Notes under the pieces: model-generated
Told to the model about the DNA's origin: nothing
Seen by the model: only the letters and a program-made list of their open reading frames with translations
Databases searched by the model: none
Program-made: the position numbers and the translations under genes
Shown here: positions 1-6,014 of the stretch, piece by piece
Layout of the letters: each line of letters starts with the position of its first letter
How positions within the stretch are numbered: position 1 is the stretch's first letter
Origin: CAZPQV01 sp964588705
GTDB lineage: Bacteria; Bacteroidota; Bacteroidia; Flavobacteriales; Weeksellaceae
DNA: 6,014 nucleotides
Assembly: GCA_964588705.1 (NCBI GenBank)
Contig: CAZPQV010000102.1
Location: 1 to 6,014 of the forward strand
Direction of reading: 5' to 3'

Positions 1-939
1 GTCGCAAACACCGTCGTTATCAGCATCTCCTTTTTTACATACTTCGATATCCTGATTTCTGTCAGCAAGAACGTCTAGCTTGTAGTAGATTTCTTGTAGT
101 GGGTCATGCCAGAATAAGTGAGACTGGTGTTTTCCAAGTTTTAAAGTAAGACCTAAAGTTGCGTTGAAGAAGTTGTCAGAAACCTGATCTTCTCTTCTGT
201 TGATATTGCTGTATTGTTCGCCGCCTCCGTCAAATTGGTCATCACCAGTTACTACGTACATTAATCTACCTTCAACATCTAATCTTCTGTTGATTTTGTA
301 CTTAAGTCCAGAACCAGCCTGTCCAAAAAGTGAGTGATAAGTGAATGGTTTTACTTCAGTCATCAATCTTTGTCCGTTAGCATCTTCAGCATAAGCTCTA
401 TAAGCTAATGTACCAATACCTGCATAACCATGAAGTGCCCATCTGTAATTTGACTTGTTGTCAACTCTTCTAAGAAGATTTGAGAAGTTGATGTCTCCTA
501 AGATAGAGATTGCATCGTACTGAGTTCTTGCTCCAACACCTGTTCCGGAAGTAATGCTGCTTCCTGCAGCTCCATTATCGGTTTTTGTATTGAATGCTCC
601 CTGTCTTGTTTCCCCTCTGTCATACTGAAGGTTTAATCCAAAAGCATGAGTAATGGCTTTGTCAACACTTAAGTATGCTGAGTATCCAAAAACATTCTGT
701 CCATTACCGTTTTTAATAGAAGTTAAATCTGCAGATTGTACTAATGGAACACCTGCACCAAATGAGATTGCCCAATCATTAAATCTCTTAGACTCCTGTG
801 TAAAAGGTGATACATCTGCTGATCCAGAGGAGAATGTATTAGGATATTCCCCAGTGTTTACAACTGCTACAGTGTCCTGTGCAAAAATAGCAGTAGGTAA
901 AGCTAAAGCTAATGCAAGGCTTGCTAAATTCAGTTTCAT
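1..939 (-). CDS. OmpA-family outer membrane protein, second tandem copy (3' end outside window)
   Basis: The minus-strand frame is open from an ATG at 939-937 to the left edge, giving 313 codons with no stop. The N-terminus is a signal peptide: a Lys near the start, a Leu/Ala-rich core, and a likely cleavage after Ala20 in AIFA|QDT. Residues about 45-275 look like an outer-membrane beta-barrel, with alternating aromatic and glycine-rich strands and blocks such as LLRRVDN, YRWALHGYAGIG and TGDDQFDGGG. The visible end holds WHDPLQEIYYK and then a calcium-binding thrombospondin type-3 style motif, DADNDGVCD, at residues 305-313. The upstream neighbour has the same blocks in the same order and continues into an OmpA peptidoglycan-binding domain, so I infer this protein does too, beyond the edge. 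Its likely role is a structural link between outer membrane and cell wall. The start lies 33 bp after the neighbour's stop, in an AT-only-looking leader with no Shine-Dalgarno, consistent with co-transcription. Family assignment is strong; the exact role is inferred. Confidence 0.88.
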   Translation of the reverse strand, partial: MKLNLASLALALALPTAIFAQDTVAVVNTGEYPNTFSSGSADVSPFTQESKRFNDWAISFGAGVPLVQSADLTSIKNGNGQNVFGYSAYLSVDKAITHAFGLNLQYDRGETRQGAFNTKTDNGAAGSSITSGTGVGARTQYDAISILGDINFSNLLRRVDNKSNYRWALHGYAGIGTLAYRAYAEDANGQRLMTEVKPFTYHSLFGQAGSGLKYKINRRLDVEGRLMYVVTGDDQFDGGGEQYSNINRREDQVSDNFFNATLGLTLKLGKHQSHLFWHDPLQEIYYKLDVLADRNQDIEVCKKGDADNDGVCD

Positions 940-972
940 AAAATTTTATTTTTTATTGTTAATAAATGATTT

Positions 973-2442
973 TTATTTTTCTTGGAAGTAAACTCTTCTG
1001 TTTGCTTCATTTTTCCATTCCGGGCAGTTCGTTGCCGGTTCGCATTCCGGATATTTTAAATCAGTTTCTCCGCGTCCTTCTGCAATTAGCATGCCAGAAG
1101 AAACTCCTTTATCAGTTAAATATTTAACCACAGCATTTGCTCTTCTTTGAGAAAGATTAAGGTTATACGCATCAGATCCTCGGGTATCGGTGGCTCCGAT
1201 TACTAAAAACTGTGAGTTAGAATCTAAAGTTTTGATGATATCAGCCGCTTGATTTAATTTATCGAATGACTGTGGTCTGATAACATCACTGTCTAATGCA
1301 AATTCAATACCCTCAAAGTTTTTGTTAATTTCAACTATCGAAGCTTTTGTGTCTACGAACGGTGAAGTAGGACAACCGTTATTTTCTACCGGTCCAGGAA
1401 CCGTTACACATTTATCGTAAAGGTCAATTACTCCGTCTAATTCCATGTCCAATGCCACACCAGCACCGTCAACTCTTGCTCCTGCCGGAGTATCAAGCTG
1501 TCTGTCCCAGTCATCACATACTCCATCGTTATCACCATCACCTTTTTCACAAACAACCAGATTTGCAGGCATATTCTCTAAAGTATACGTTTTGTAATAT
1601 GCTTCCTGCAGTGGGTCATGCCATGCAAGATGGGATAAATGTTTGCCAAGCTTAAAGGATAAGCCAAGAGTTGTTGTAAAGAAGTTATCGGAATTATTCT
1701 TTTTAATAAAGTTGTATGGGTAATCAATTTGTCTCGGACCACCTGGAGTCAAATCGCTTTCCCATCCACCACCATCAAATTCATCATCGCCTGTAATGAT
1801 ATACATAGCTCTCGCTTCCACATCTACTCTTCTTGAGATTTTGTATTTTAAACCTGCACCCCCCTGATAAAAGAATGATGCAATTCCAAAATCCTGTTTA
1901 ATATCCATTGGGTTATTCCATCTTGTAGAACTGTCCCATAAAAGGGTTTCATAACCTTGGAATCCAATTCCGGCATAGCCATGTAATGCCCACCTGTAAG
2001 GTGAATGATTATCAACTCGTCGAAGTAGGTTAGTGAAGTTAATGTCTCCAAGAAGGCTGACTTGTTGAAATTTAGTCCACGATTGTCCTAACCCCCAAGC
2101 AGGCTTAATCATTGCACTTTGATTGGTTTTGCCAGTCTGATACTGCAAACTTAGTCCAAAAGTATGACTGATTTGCTTATCTAAACTTACATAAGCGGCC
2201 CAGCCCCAATCGATGTCTTCTCCTTTACGATTTGAAACTAAATCTGCAGACTGCATAAAAGCCCCGCCTCCACCAACGGAGATAGCCCAATCGTTAAATT
2301 TTCTGGCTGAATTGTCGAAAGTCTCTACGTATCCGGCACCTGATGAGAAGGTATTCGGGTAGGAATTTGAACTCACGGCAATAGTGTCCTGAGCGAACAT
2401 TGCTACAGGCAATGTCATGATTAATAATAAACTTAATTTCAT
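973..2442 (-). CDS. OmpA-family outer membrane protein with TSP type-3 linker, first tandem copy
   Basis: This is a complete 489-residue protein. Residues 1-17 form a signal peptide (AMFA|QDT). Residues about 45-270 are a predicted outer-membrane beta-barrel. Residues about 300-358 form an Asp-rich thrombospondin type-3 linker, with GDGDNDGVCD at 301-310, then LDGVIDLYDKC and a closing NNGCP; such repeats bind calcium. Residues about 375-489 are the OmpA C-terminal peptidoglycan-binding domain: ATDTRGSDAYN then LSQRRA. By alignment from memory with E. coli OmpA, Asp419 and Arg434 match the pair that contacts diaminopimelate. A late Cys pair (467 and 473) lies just before the final NRRVYF strand. 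It probably anchors the outer membrane to the cell wall. The gene starts 13 bp after folK ends, and a paralogue follows after 33 bp. I found no TAnnTTTG promoter motif near its start, so it may be read from the folK promoter, although abundant OmpA proteins often have their own. Architecture is clear; no specific gene symbol is justified. Confidence 0.92.
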   Translation of the reverse strand: MKLSLLLIMTLPVAMFAQDTIAVSSNSYPNTFSSGAGYVETFDNSARKFNDWAISVGGGGAFMQSADLVSNRKGEDIDWGWAAYVSLDKQISHTFGLSLQYQTGKTNQSAMIKPAWGLGQSWTKFQQVSLLGDINFTNLLRRVDNHSPYRWALHGYAGIGFQGYETLLWDSSTRWNNPMDIKQDFGIASFFYQGGAGLKYKISRRVDVEARAMYIITGDDEFDGGGWESDLTPGGPRQIDYPYNFIKKNNSDNFFTTTLGLSFKLGKHLSHLAWHDPLQEAYYKTYTLENMPANLVVCEKGDGDNDGVCDDWDRQLDTPAGARVDGAGVALDMELDGVIDLYDKCVTVPGPVENNGCPTSPFVDTKASIVEINKNFEGIEFALDSDVIRPQSFDKLNQAADIIKTLDSNSQFLVIGATDTRGSDAYNLNLSQRRANAVVKYLTDKGVSSGMLIAEGRGETDLKYPECEPATNCPEWKNEANRRVYFQEK

Positions 2443-2455
2443 ATTTTGAGTTTTT

Positions 2456-2875
2456 CTAATGTTCTAATTCTTTCAGCAGCACTTGTGAGAACTCACGCTC
2501 ATACAGATGCTTTTGATGCGGAATTATTAGCTTTTCACAGACAAAACGAAGATTGGAATACTTGACAATATCTATATCAATTATCCTATCTTCATAACGT
2601 CCGATAGCCTTGCTATCCTTTGACCTCCCCATTTCATTCTCGATGCTTTTTATCGCATCCAAGAGTCGTACTGGAGATAGTTTTGTCCTATATACTAATG
2701 CAATATTACAAAAAAAATTATTACTGTCAAATTCTACAGGTGCAGTTTTTAAAATTTCACTTTTACTTAATATAGTGCCTTCTAAATGCTCCAGAAGTGC
2801 AATTGCTTTTTCGAGATTTTTTTCAGGATTATTTAAATTACTTCCCAGTAACAAAACGACATCATGTTGCGACAT
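2456..2875 (-). CDS. folK: 2-amino-4-hydroxy-6-hydroxymethyldihydropteridine diphosphokinase (HPPK)
   Basis: This cytoplasmic folate-synthesis enzyme transfers pyrophosphate from ATP to 6-hydroxymethyl-7,8-dihydropterin, making the substrate for dihydropteroate synthase. The 139-residue protein has the family landmarks in order: LLLGSNL at 8-14, a substrate-pocket segment NFFCNIAL at 53-60, GR at 83-84, and RYEDRIIDIDI at 93-103, where Asp100 and Asp102 correspond to the magnesium-binding pair of E. coli HPPK (Asp95 and Asp97). PHQKHLYERE near 119-128 matches the C-terminal PHxxxxxR region, with one extra residue between His and Arg compared with E. coli as I recall it. The frame extends three codons upstream to a TTG at 2884, but I chose the ATG at 2875 because MSQHDVVLLLGSNL is the usual spacing to the first strand and TTG starts are rarer. 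The stop is TAG. It diverges from sppA and leads into two OmpA genes. It is shorter than the roughly 160-residue E. coli enzyme but looks complete. Confidence 0.95.
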   Translation of the reverse strand: MSQHDVVLLLGSNLNNPEKNLEKAIALLEHLEGTILSKSEILKTAPVEFDSNNFFCNIALVYRTKLSPVRLLDAIKSIENEMGRSKDSKAIGRYEDRIIDIDIVKYSNLRFVCEKLIIPHQKHLYEREFSQVLLKELEH

Positions 2876-2895
2876 ATTGTTCAAAATAATAAATT

Positions 2896-4653
2896 ATGAA
2901 TAATTTTATTAAAAACGTATTAGCAAATATAGTAGCTATACTGATCGTTTTTGGTGTTTTTATCATGTTTTTTGTCTTTATGCTGATTATTGGCTCAATG
3001 AGCGGAAGCTCAACTCCTAAAGTGAAAGACAATTCAATACTGACTCTAACCCACAATATAAATATAATTGACGGGCCAACGGAAGACAATGAAGGGTTCC
3101 CTCTTTTCTCAGGTGATATGCCAAAAAATGTCATGATTTATGATATGCTTGAAGCTATTAAAAAAGCAAAGACCGATGACAAAATCAAAGGCATAAGCAT
3201 AGAAAGTGATATTGTGAGAGCAGGAATTACCCAGCTCGATGATATTCGTGCGGCTTTGGAAGATTTCAAGAAAAGTGGGAAATTCGTTTATGCATACGGA
3301 AATGTTGTTTCACAGTCTTCCTATTATTTAGGATCGGTTGCAGACCAATATTACCTGAACCCCGTAGGTGGAATTGAACTTAAAGGATTGGCTACTGAAG
3401 TTGTGTTTCTCAAGAATTTCGCTGATAAATATGGAATTGGAATTGATGTCATTAGACACGGAAAATTCAAAGCGGCGGTGGAACCTTTTATGAGAAACGA
3501 TATTTCTGAAGAGAATAAGGAGCAGCTATCAACACTCCTTAATGATATTTGGGGAAATACAACAAAGAAAATTCAGGCCTCCAGAAAGATTGATGCAGCG
3601 CAGCTGAAATTAGTAACCGACAGTCTTTATGGCATTATCCCTGAAAATAACACCAAGTATAAACTTGTTGATAAGCTTCTGCAAAAATCTGAATATGAAA
3701 ACATCATCAGAAAGAAACTGAATTTAAAAGAAAAAGATAAACTGAACCGAGTTTCTTTTAATAAGTACATTGATTCATTCAAAAAAGGGAAGACATCAAA
3801 AGATGAGGTGGCTGTGCTTTATGCATCCGGTGCAATTTATAACGGAAAAGGTTATGATGCTATTTATGCTGAAAATTATGTGAAAGAAATTAAGAAACTG
3901 CAGGAAGATGATAAGGTAAAAGCTGTGGTTTTAAGAATAAACTCTCCGGGTGGAAGTGCCAATGCATCTGATGAAATTTTATTTGAACTTCAGCAACTTA
4001 AAACTAAAAAGCCTCTGATTGTTTCTTTTGGTGATTATGCGGCTTCCGGAGGATATTACATCGCCATGGCAGGAGATAGAATATATTCTGAACCAAATAC
4101 TTTAACGGGTTCCATTGGTGTTTTCGGAACTATTCCAAATTTTGAAGAGTTGGCGAAAAGAAACGGAATAAGATCAGATATTGTTCAAACCAATGAAAAT
4201 GCAGCTTATTATTCTACATTTCATGGCGTAACACCGCATGGACTTGCAATGATGACGAAAAGCGTTGAAGAAACTTACAAGCGTTTTACCAGTCACGTAA
4301 TGAAAAACCGTAAAATGACTTTCGAGCAGGTTGATGCAATTGGTGGAGGACGTGTTTGGTCCGGTGTTCGTGCGAAAGAATTAAATCTTGTGGATGAGCT
4401 TGGAACTTTGAATGATGCAATTGCCTACGCTTCCCAAAAAGCTAATGTAAAAGATTTCAGTGTAAAATCTTATCCTAAGAAAATGTCAACTTTTGAACAG
4501 TTGATGAAGGATTTCAGTGGAGGAGAGGATCTGGAAACAAAATTTATAAAGAATAAACTGGGTCAAGAGAATTTCAATATTTACAAGCAGCTTACAAACC
4601 CGGAATTGCAGAATCGTGTGATGATGCAACTTCCATACTCCATATCATACTAA
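2896..4653 (+). CDS. sppA: Signal peptide peptidase SppA, tandem-domain (67K) type, S49 serine protease
   Basis: This membrane-anchored protease digests signal peptides left in the membrane after secretion. The protein is 585 residues, typical of the long, two-domain SppA form. A single hydrophobic segment at about 8-33 is a signal anchor with no obvious cleavage site, leaving the rest outside the inner membrane. Two S49 domains follow, at about 80-270 and 300-525. The Ser/Lys dyad is intact and split between them as in E. coli SppA: Lys192 in GKFKAAVEPF (E. coli Lys209) and Ser384 in YAASGGYY (E. coli Ser409). The second domain also shows RINSPGGSANASDE at 347-360 and LTGSIGVFG at 403-411, and a late GRVWSGVRAKELNLVDELG block at 485-503. 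The ATG at 2896 gives the expected anchor position; its leader is A-rich without a Shine-Dalgarno. It stands alone on the plus strand, diverging from folK and ending at a strong hairpin. I found no convincing promoter upstream in folK. Confidence 0.96.
   Translation: MNNFIKNVLANIVAILIVFGVFIMFFVFMLIIGSMSGSSTPKVKDNSILTLTHNINIIDGPTEDNEGFPLFSGDMPKNVMIYDMLEAIKKAKTDDKIKGISIESDIVRAGITQLDDIRAALEDFKKSGKFVYAYGNVVSQSSYYLGSVADQYYLNPVGGIELKGLATEVVFLKNFADKYGIGIDVIRHGKFKAAVEPFMRNDISEENKEQLSTLLNDIWGNTTKKIQASRKIDAAQLKLVTDSLYGIIPENNTKYKLVDKLLQKSEYENIIRKKLNLKEKDKLNRVSFNKYIDSFKKGKTSKDEVAVLYASGAIYNGKGYDAIYAENYVKEIKKLQEDDKVKAVVLRINSPGGSANASDEILFELQQLKTKKPLIVSFGDYAASGGYYIAMAGDRIYSEPNTLTGSIGVFGTIPNFEELAKRNGIRSDIVQTNENAAYYSTFHGVTPHGLAMMTKSVEETYKRFTSHVMKNRKMTFEQVDAIGGGRVWSGVRAKELNLVDELGTLNDAIAYASQKANVKDFSVKSYPKKMSTFEQLMKDFSGGEDLETKFIKNKLGQENFNIYKQLTNPELQNRVMMQLPYSISY
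2924..2931 (-). promoter_or_regulatory. Candidate -7 promoter element for folK, inside sppA coding sequence
   Basis: Read on the minus strand this is TATATTTG, an exact match to the Bacteroidetes primary-sigma -7 consensus TAnnTTTG. It sits about 50 bp upstream of the folK ATG, which would give a leader of about 40 nt, and it overlaps codons 10-12 of sppA on the other strand. No clear TTG is present at the expected -33 position, and the region is AT-rich, so a chance match is possible. It is supported mainly by location: only 20 bp separate the two divergent start codons, so the folK promoter has to lie at least partly in sppA. Confidence 0.35.
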
Positions 4654-4659
4654 ATTGAA

Positions 4660-4686
4660 AAACCGGTTTGAATCTCAAACCGGTTT
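4660..4686. terminator. Bidirectional intrinsic terminator between sppA and the YeaQ-like gene
   Basis: A perfect 12-bp inverted repeat (AAACCGGTTTGA at 4660-4671 and TCAAACCGGTTT at 4675-4686) closes a 3-nt loop. It begins 7 bp after the sppA stop and is followed on the plus strand by CTTTTTAATT, a terminator U-tract. On the minus strand the stem is followed by a TT run from the preceding AAAAA, 20 bp beyond the stop of the convergent gene at 4706. It can therefore end transcription from both sides. Each arm contains the self-complementary core AAACCGGTTT. Confidence 0.9.
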
Positions 4687-4705
4687 CTTTTTAATTAAAT
4701 TTTTA

Positions 4706-4960
4706 TTATCCTCGCTTCGTTGCGATACCGTATAGCCAAAGTACAATAAGTGCACCTACAACGGCAAGAGCCATACTTCCAATACTGAAGCTGTCAACTG
4801 TTCCTAATCCCAGTAAAGTTCCAATCCATCCACCTACGAATGCGCCAACGATTCCTAAGATAATTGTCATAAGCCAACCCATTGCTTGGTTACCTGGCAT
4901 GATAAACTTTGCGAGTGCTCCGGCGATAAGACCGAAGATAATCTATGTAAGAATACCCAT
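4706..4960 (-). pseudogene. GlsB/YeaQ/YmgE family stress-response membrane protein, interrupted by TAG at codon 6
   Basis: Read from the ATG at 4960-4958 the frame gives MGILT, then TAG (4945-4943), then IIFGLIAGALAKFIMPGNQ and on to a TAA at 4708-4706, 84 residues in all if the stop is ignored. This is the transglycosylase-associated (Transgly_assoc) family. E. coli YeaQ, as I recall it, begins MGILSWIIFGLIAGILAKWIMPG, so the TAG replaces a conserved Trp through one TGG-to-TAG change. The rest is intact: MGWLMTIILGIVGAFVGGWIG (second membrane segment) and a third at about 60-78. These are small, very hydrophobic three-helix inner-membrane proteins often linked to envelope or acid stress; function is not well defined. 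Possible readings are a sequencing error, a recent null mutation, suppression of the stop, or initiation at Met21 (ATG 4900-4898), which would give 64 residues lacking the first helix. The sequence downstream of the stop shows no other decay. It lies downstream of ftsY on the same strand, across a 135-bp gap. Confidence 0.85.
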
Positions 4961-5095
4961 AATTTTAATTTTTAATAGTTAATATTTAATATTTAATGAT
5001 TTGTTTTTGATACATCTAAAATTACACCAAAATAAGTTAAAAACCATTAAAATTTTAAAATTAGTGGAAATTTTACAAAATCTTAATTTCGAAGA
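4961..5095. other. AT-rich intergenic spacer between ftsY and the YeaQ-like gene
   Basis: The spacer should hold the ftsY 3' end and the promoter of the YeaQ-like gene. On the minus strand an imperfect hairpin (5044-5067, arms CCACTAA and TTAATGG with one C-A mismatch) is followed by TTTTT, which could be a weak ftsY terminator. A near-match to the Bacteroidetes -7 motif, TTATTTTG on the minus strand (complement of 5028-5035), has one mismatch and no clear -33 partner. A short direct repeat of TAATATT lies at 4980-4993. No open reading frame here looks real. Confidence 0.4.
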
Positions 5096-6014
5096 CTATC
5101 TTCTTTTGAAGAAAGAATTCACGAATTCCTCACCATTGAAGAGTTGTAGATCTTGCATTTTTTCTCCTACTCCAATATATTTTACAGGAATTTGAAACTG
5201 ATCTGAAATTCCAATAACAACGCCACCTTTCGCAGTTCCGTCGAGTTTGGTAACGGCGAGTGCATTCACTTCTGTTGCAGCGGTAAAATGTTTTGCCTGT
5301 TCAAAAGCATTTTGTCCTGTAGATCCGTCCAATACCAAAAGAACTTCGTGCGGTGCATCCGGGATAACCTTTTGCATCACTCTTTTTATTTTGGTAAGTT
5401 CGTTCATCAGGTTCACTTTATTGTGAAGTCTTCCGGCGGTATCGATAATTACAACATCTGCATTCTGTGAAACTGCACTTTGCACGGTATCAAACGCAAC
5501 AGAAGCCGGATCGGAACCCATATTTTGTTTCACAATCGGAACGCCAACTCTATCGCTCCAGATGACCAATTGGTCAACAGCAGCAGCTCGGAATGTATCT
5601 GCAGCGCCAAGCACTACATTTTTTCCTTCGGATTTGAATTGATGCGCCAGTTTTCCAATGGTTGTGGTTTTCCCAACACCGTTTACGCCAACGACCATGA
5701 TGACGTATGGCTTTTTAGTAGTGTCGATATTTCCAGTTCCGGCGTGTGGATTTTCAAGGAGAAGTCCGGTGATTTCTTCGCGGAGAATTTTATCAAGTTC
5801 GTCGGTGCCGACATATTTGTCACGCGCAACACGGTCTTCGATTCTTTCGATAATTTTGATGGTAGTGGCTGCACCAACATCGGATGCGATGAGAACTTCT
5901 TCGAGGTCATCAAGAACTTCGTCGTCTACTTTGCTTTTGCCGACAACGGCTTTGGTCATTTTTTCGAAGAATCCCTGGCTTGATTTTTCCAGTCCGTGGT
6001 CCAGCGTTTCTTTT
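5096..6014 (-). CDS. ftsY: Signal recognition particle receptor FtsY (N-terminus outside window)
   Basis: FtsY is the SRP receptor GTPase that docks Ffh-ribosome complexes at the inner membrane for co-translational membrane-protein insertion. The frame is open through the right edge; 305 residues are visible, ending at TAG (5098-5096). Upstream of an internal Met at 5959 it continues with KETLDHGLEKSSQGFFEKMT, the usual start of the FtsY N domain, so the true start is probably only about 10-15 codons beyond the edge. The helical N domain is at visible residues 1-90. The G domain has every SRP-GTPase motif: G1 GVNGVGKTTT at 109-118, the insertion-box DTFRAAA at 139-145, G3 DTAGR at 191-195, G4 TKLDG at 255-259, and the closing GVGEKMQDL at 281-289. 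The long acidic A domain of E. coli FtsY seems absent or very short, as in other Bacteroidetes. The protein looks intact and functional. Confidence 0.97.
   Translation of the reverse strand, partial: KETLDHGLEKSSQGFFEKMTKAVVGKSKVDDEVLDDLEEVLIASDVGAATTIKIIERIEDRVARDKYVGTDELDKILREEITGLLLENPHAGTGNIDTTKKPYVIMVVGVNGVGKTTTIGKLAHQFKSEGKNVVLGAADTFRAAAVDQLVIWSDRVGVPIVKQNMGSDPASVAFDTVQSAVSQNADVVIIDTAGRLHNKVNLMNELTKIKRVMQKVIPDAPHEVLLVLDGSTGQNAFEQAKHFTAATEVNALAVTKLDGTAKGGVVIGISDQFQIPVKYIGVGEKMQDLQLFNGEEFVNSFFKRR

Noticed and set aside
952..966. Inverted repeat TTTATT-GTT-AATAAA between the two OmpA genes as a terminator
   Set aside because: The stem is only 6 bp and all A/T, too weak to terminate; such repeats are expected by chance in this spacer.
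653..991. 112-residue plus-strand frame
   Set aside because: It lies antisense to the 5' part of the second OmpA gene, which has a clear signal peptide and family blocks; the plus-strand translation resembles nothing known.
2678..2685. TAGTTTTG on the plus strand as an sppA promoter
   Set aside because: It matches TAnnTTTG, but lies over 200 bp from the sppA start and has no TTG at the -33 position; a chance match in AT-rich DNA is as likely.
2862..3134. 90-residue minus-strand frame over the sppA start
   Set aside because: It overlaps the folK start and the sppA N-terminus, and its hydrophobic stretch is the complement of the sppA anchor region.
4943..4945. TAG read as a reassigned sense codon
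   Set aside because: folK and ftsY in the same window end with TAG exactly where their families end, so TAG acts as a normal stop here.
5480..5983. 167-residue plus-strand frame over ftsY
   Set aside because: It is fully antisense to the conserved FtsY GTPase motifs, and its Phe/Cys-rich composition is that of a shadow frame.

Overview
The window looks like chromosome of a Flavobacteriia member, most likely Weeksellaceae (Chryseobacterium, Kaistella or a near relative). The base composition is AT-rich, start codons have A-rich leaders without a clear Shine-Dalgarno, and the products (flavobacterial OmpA with a thrombospondin type-3 linker, short FolK, long SppA, compact FtsY) resemble what I remember from that group. 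The placement rests on recalled protein families, not on a search.

Layout, left to right. (1) 1-2875, minus strand, read right to left: folK, then two tandem OmpA-family outer-membrane protein genes. The gaps are 13 and 33 bp, so the three may be co-transcribed. The last gene runs off the left edge before its OmpA domain. (2) 2896-4653, plus strand: sppA, a membrane-anchored tandem-domain signal peptide peptidase. It diverges from folK with only 20 bp between the start codons, so promoter elements for each gene must lie partly in the other's coding sequence. (3) 4660-4686: a strong hairpin that can serve as a terminator in both directions. (4) 4706-4960, minus strand: a GlsB/YeaQ/YmgE-type small membrane protein gene whose sixth codon is TAG where the family has tryptophan. 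(5) 4961-5095: AT-rich spacer. (6) 5096-6014, minus strand: ftsY, the SRP receptor GTPase, missing only its extreme N-terminus at the right edge.

Functionally this is mostly housekeeping and envelope biology: membrane protein targeting (FtsY), signal-peptide clean-up (SppA), cell-wall-anchored outer-membrane proteins (two OmpA paralogues), folate synthesis (FolK) and a stress-type inner-membrane protein. I see no mobile element, CRISPR array, RNA gene or undescribed multi-gene system. The point most worth checking is the in-frame TAG in the YeaQ-like gene; next are the tandem OmpA pair and the tightly packed folK/sppA divergence.
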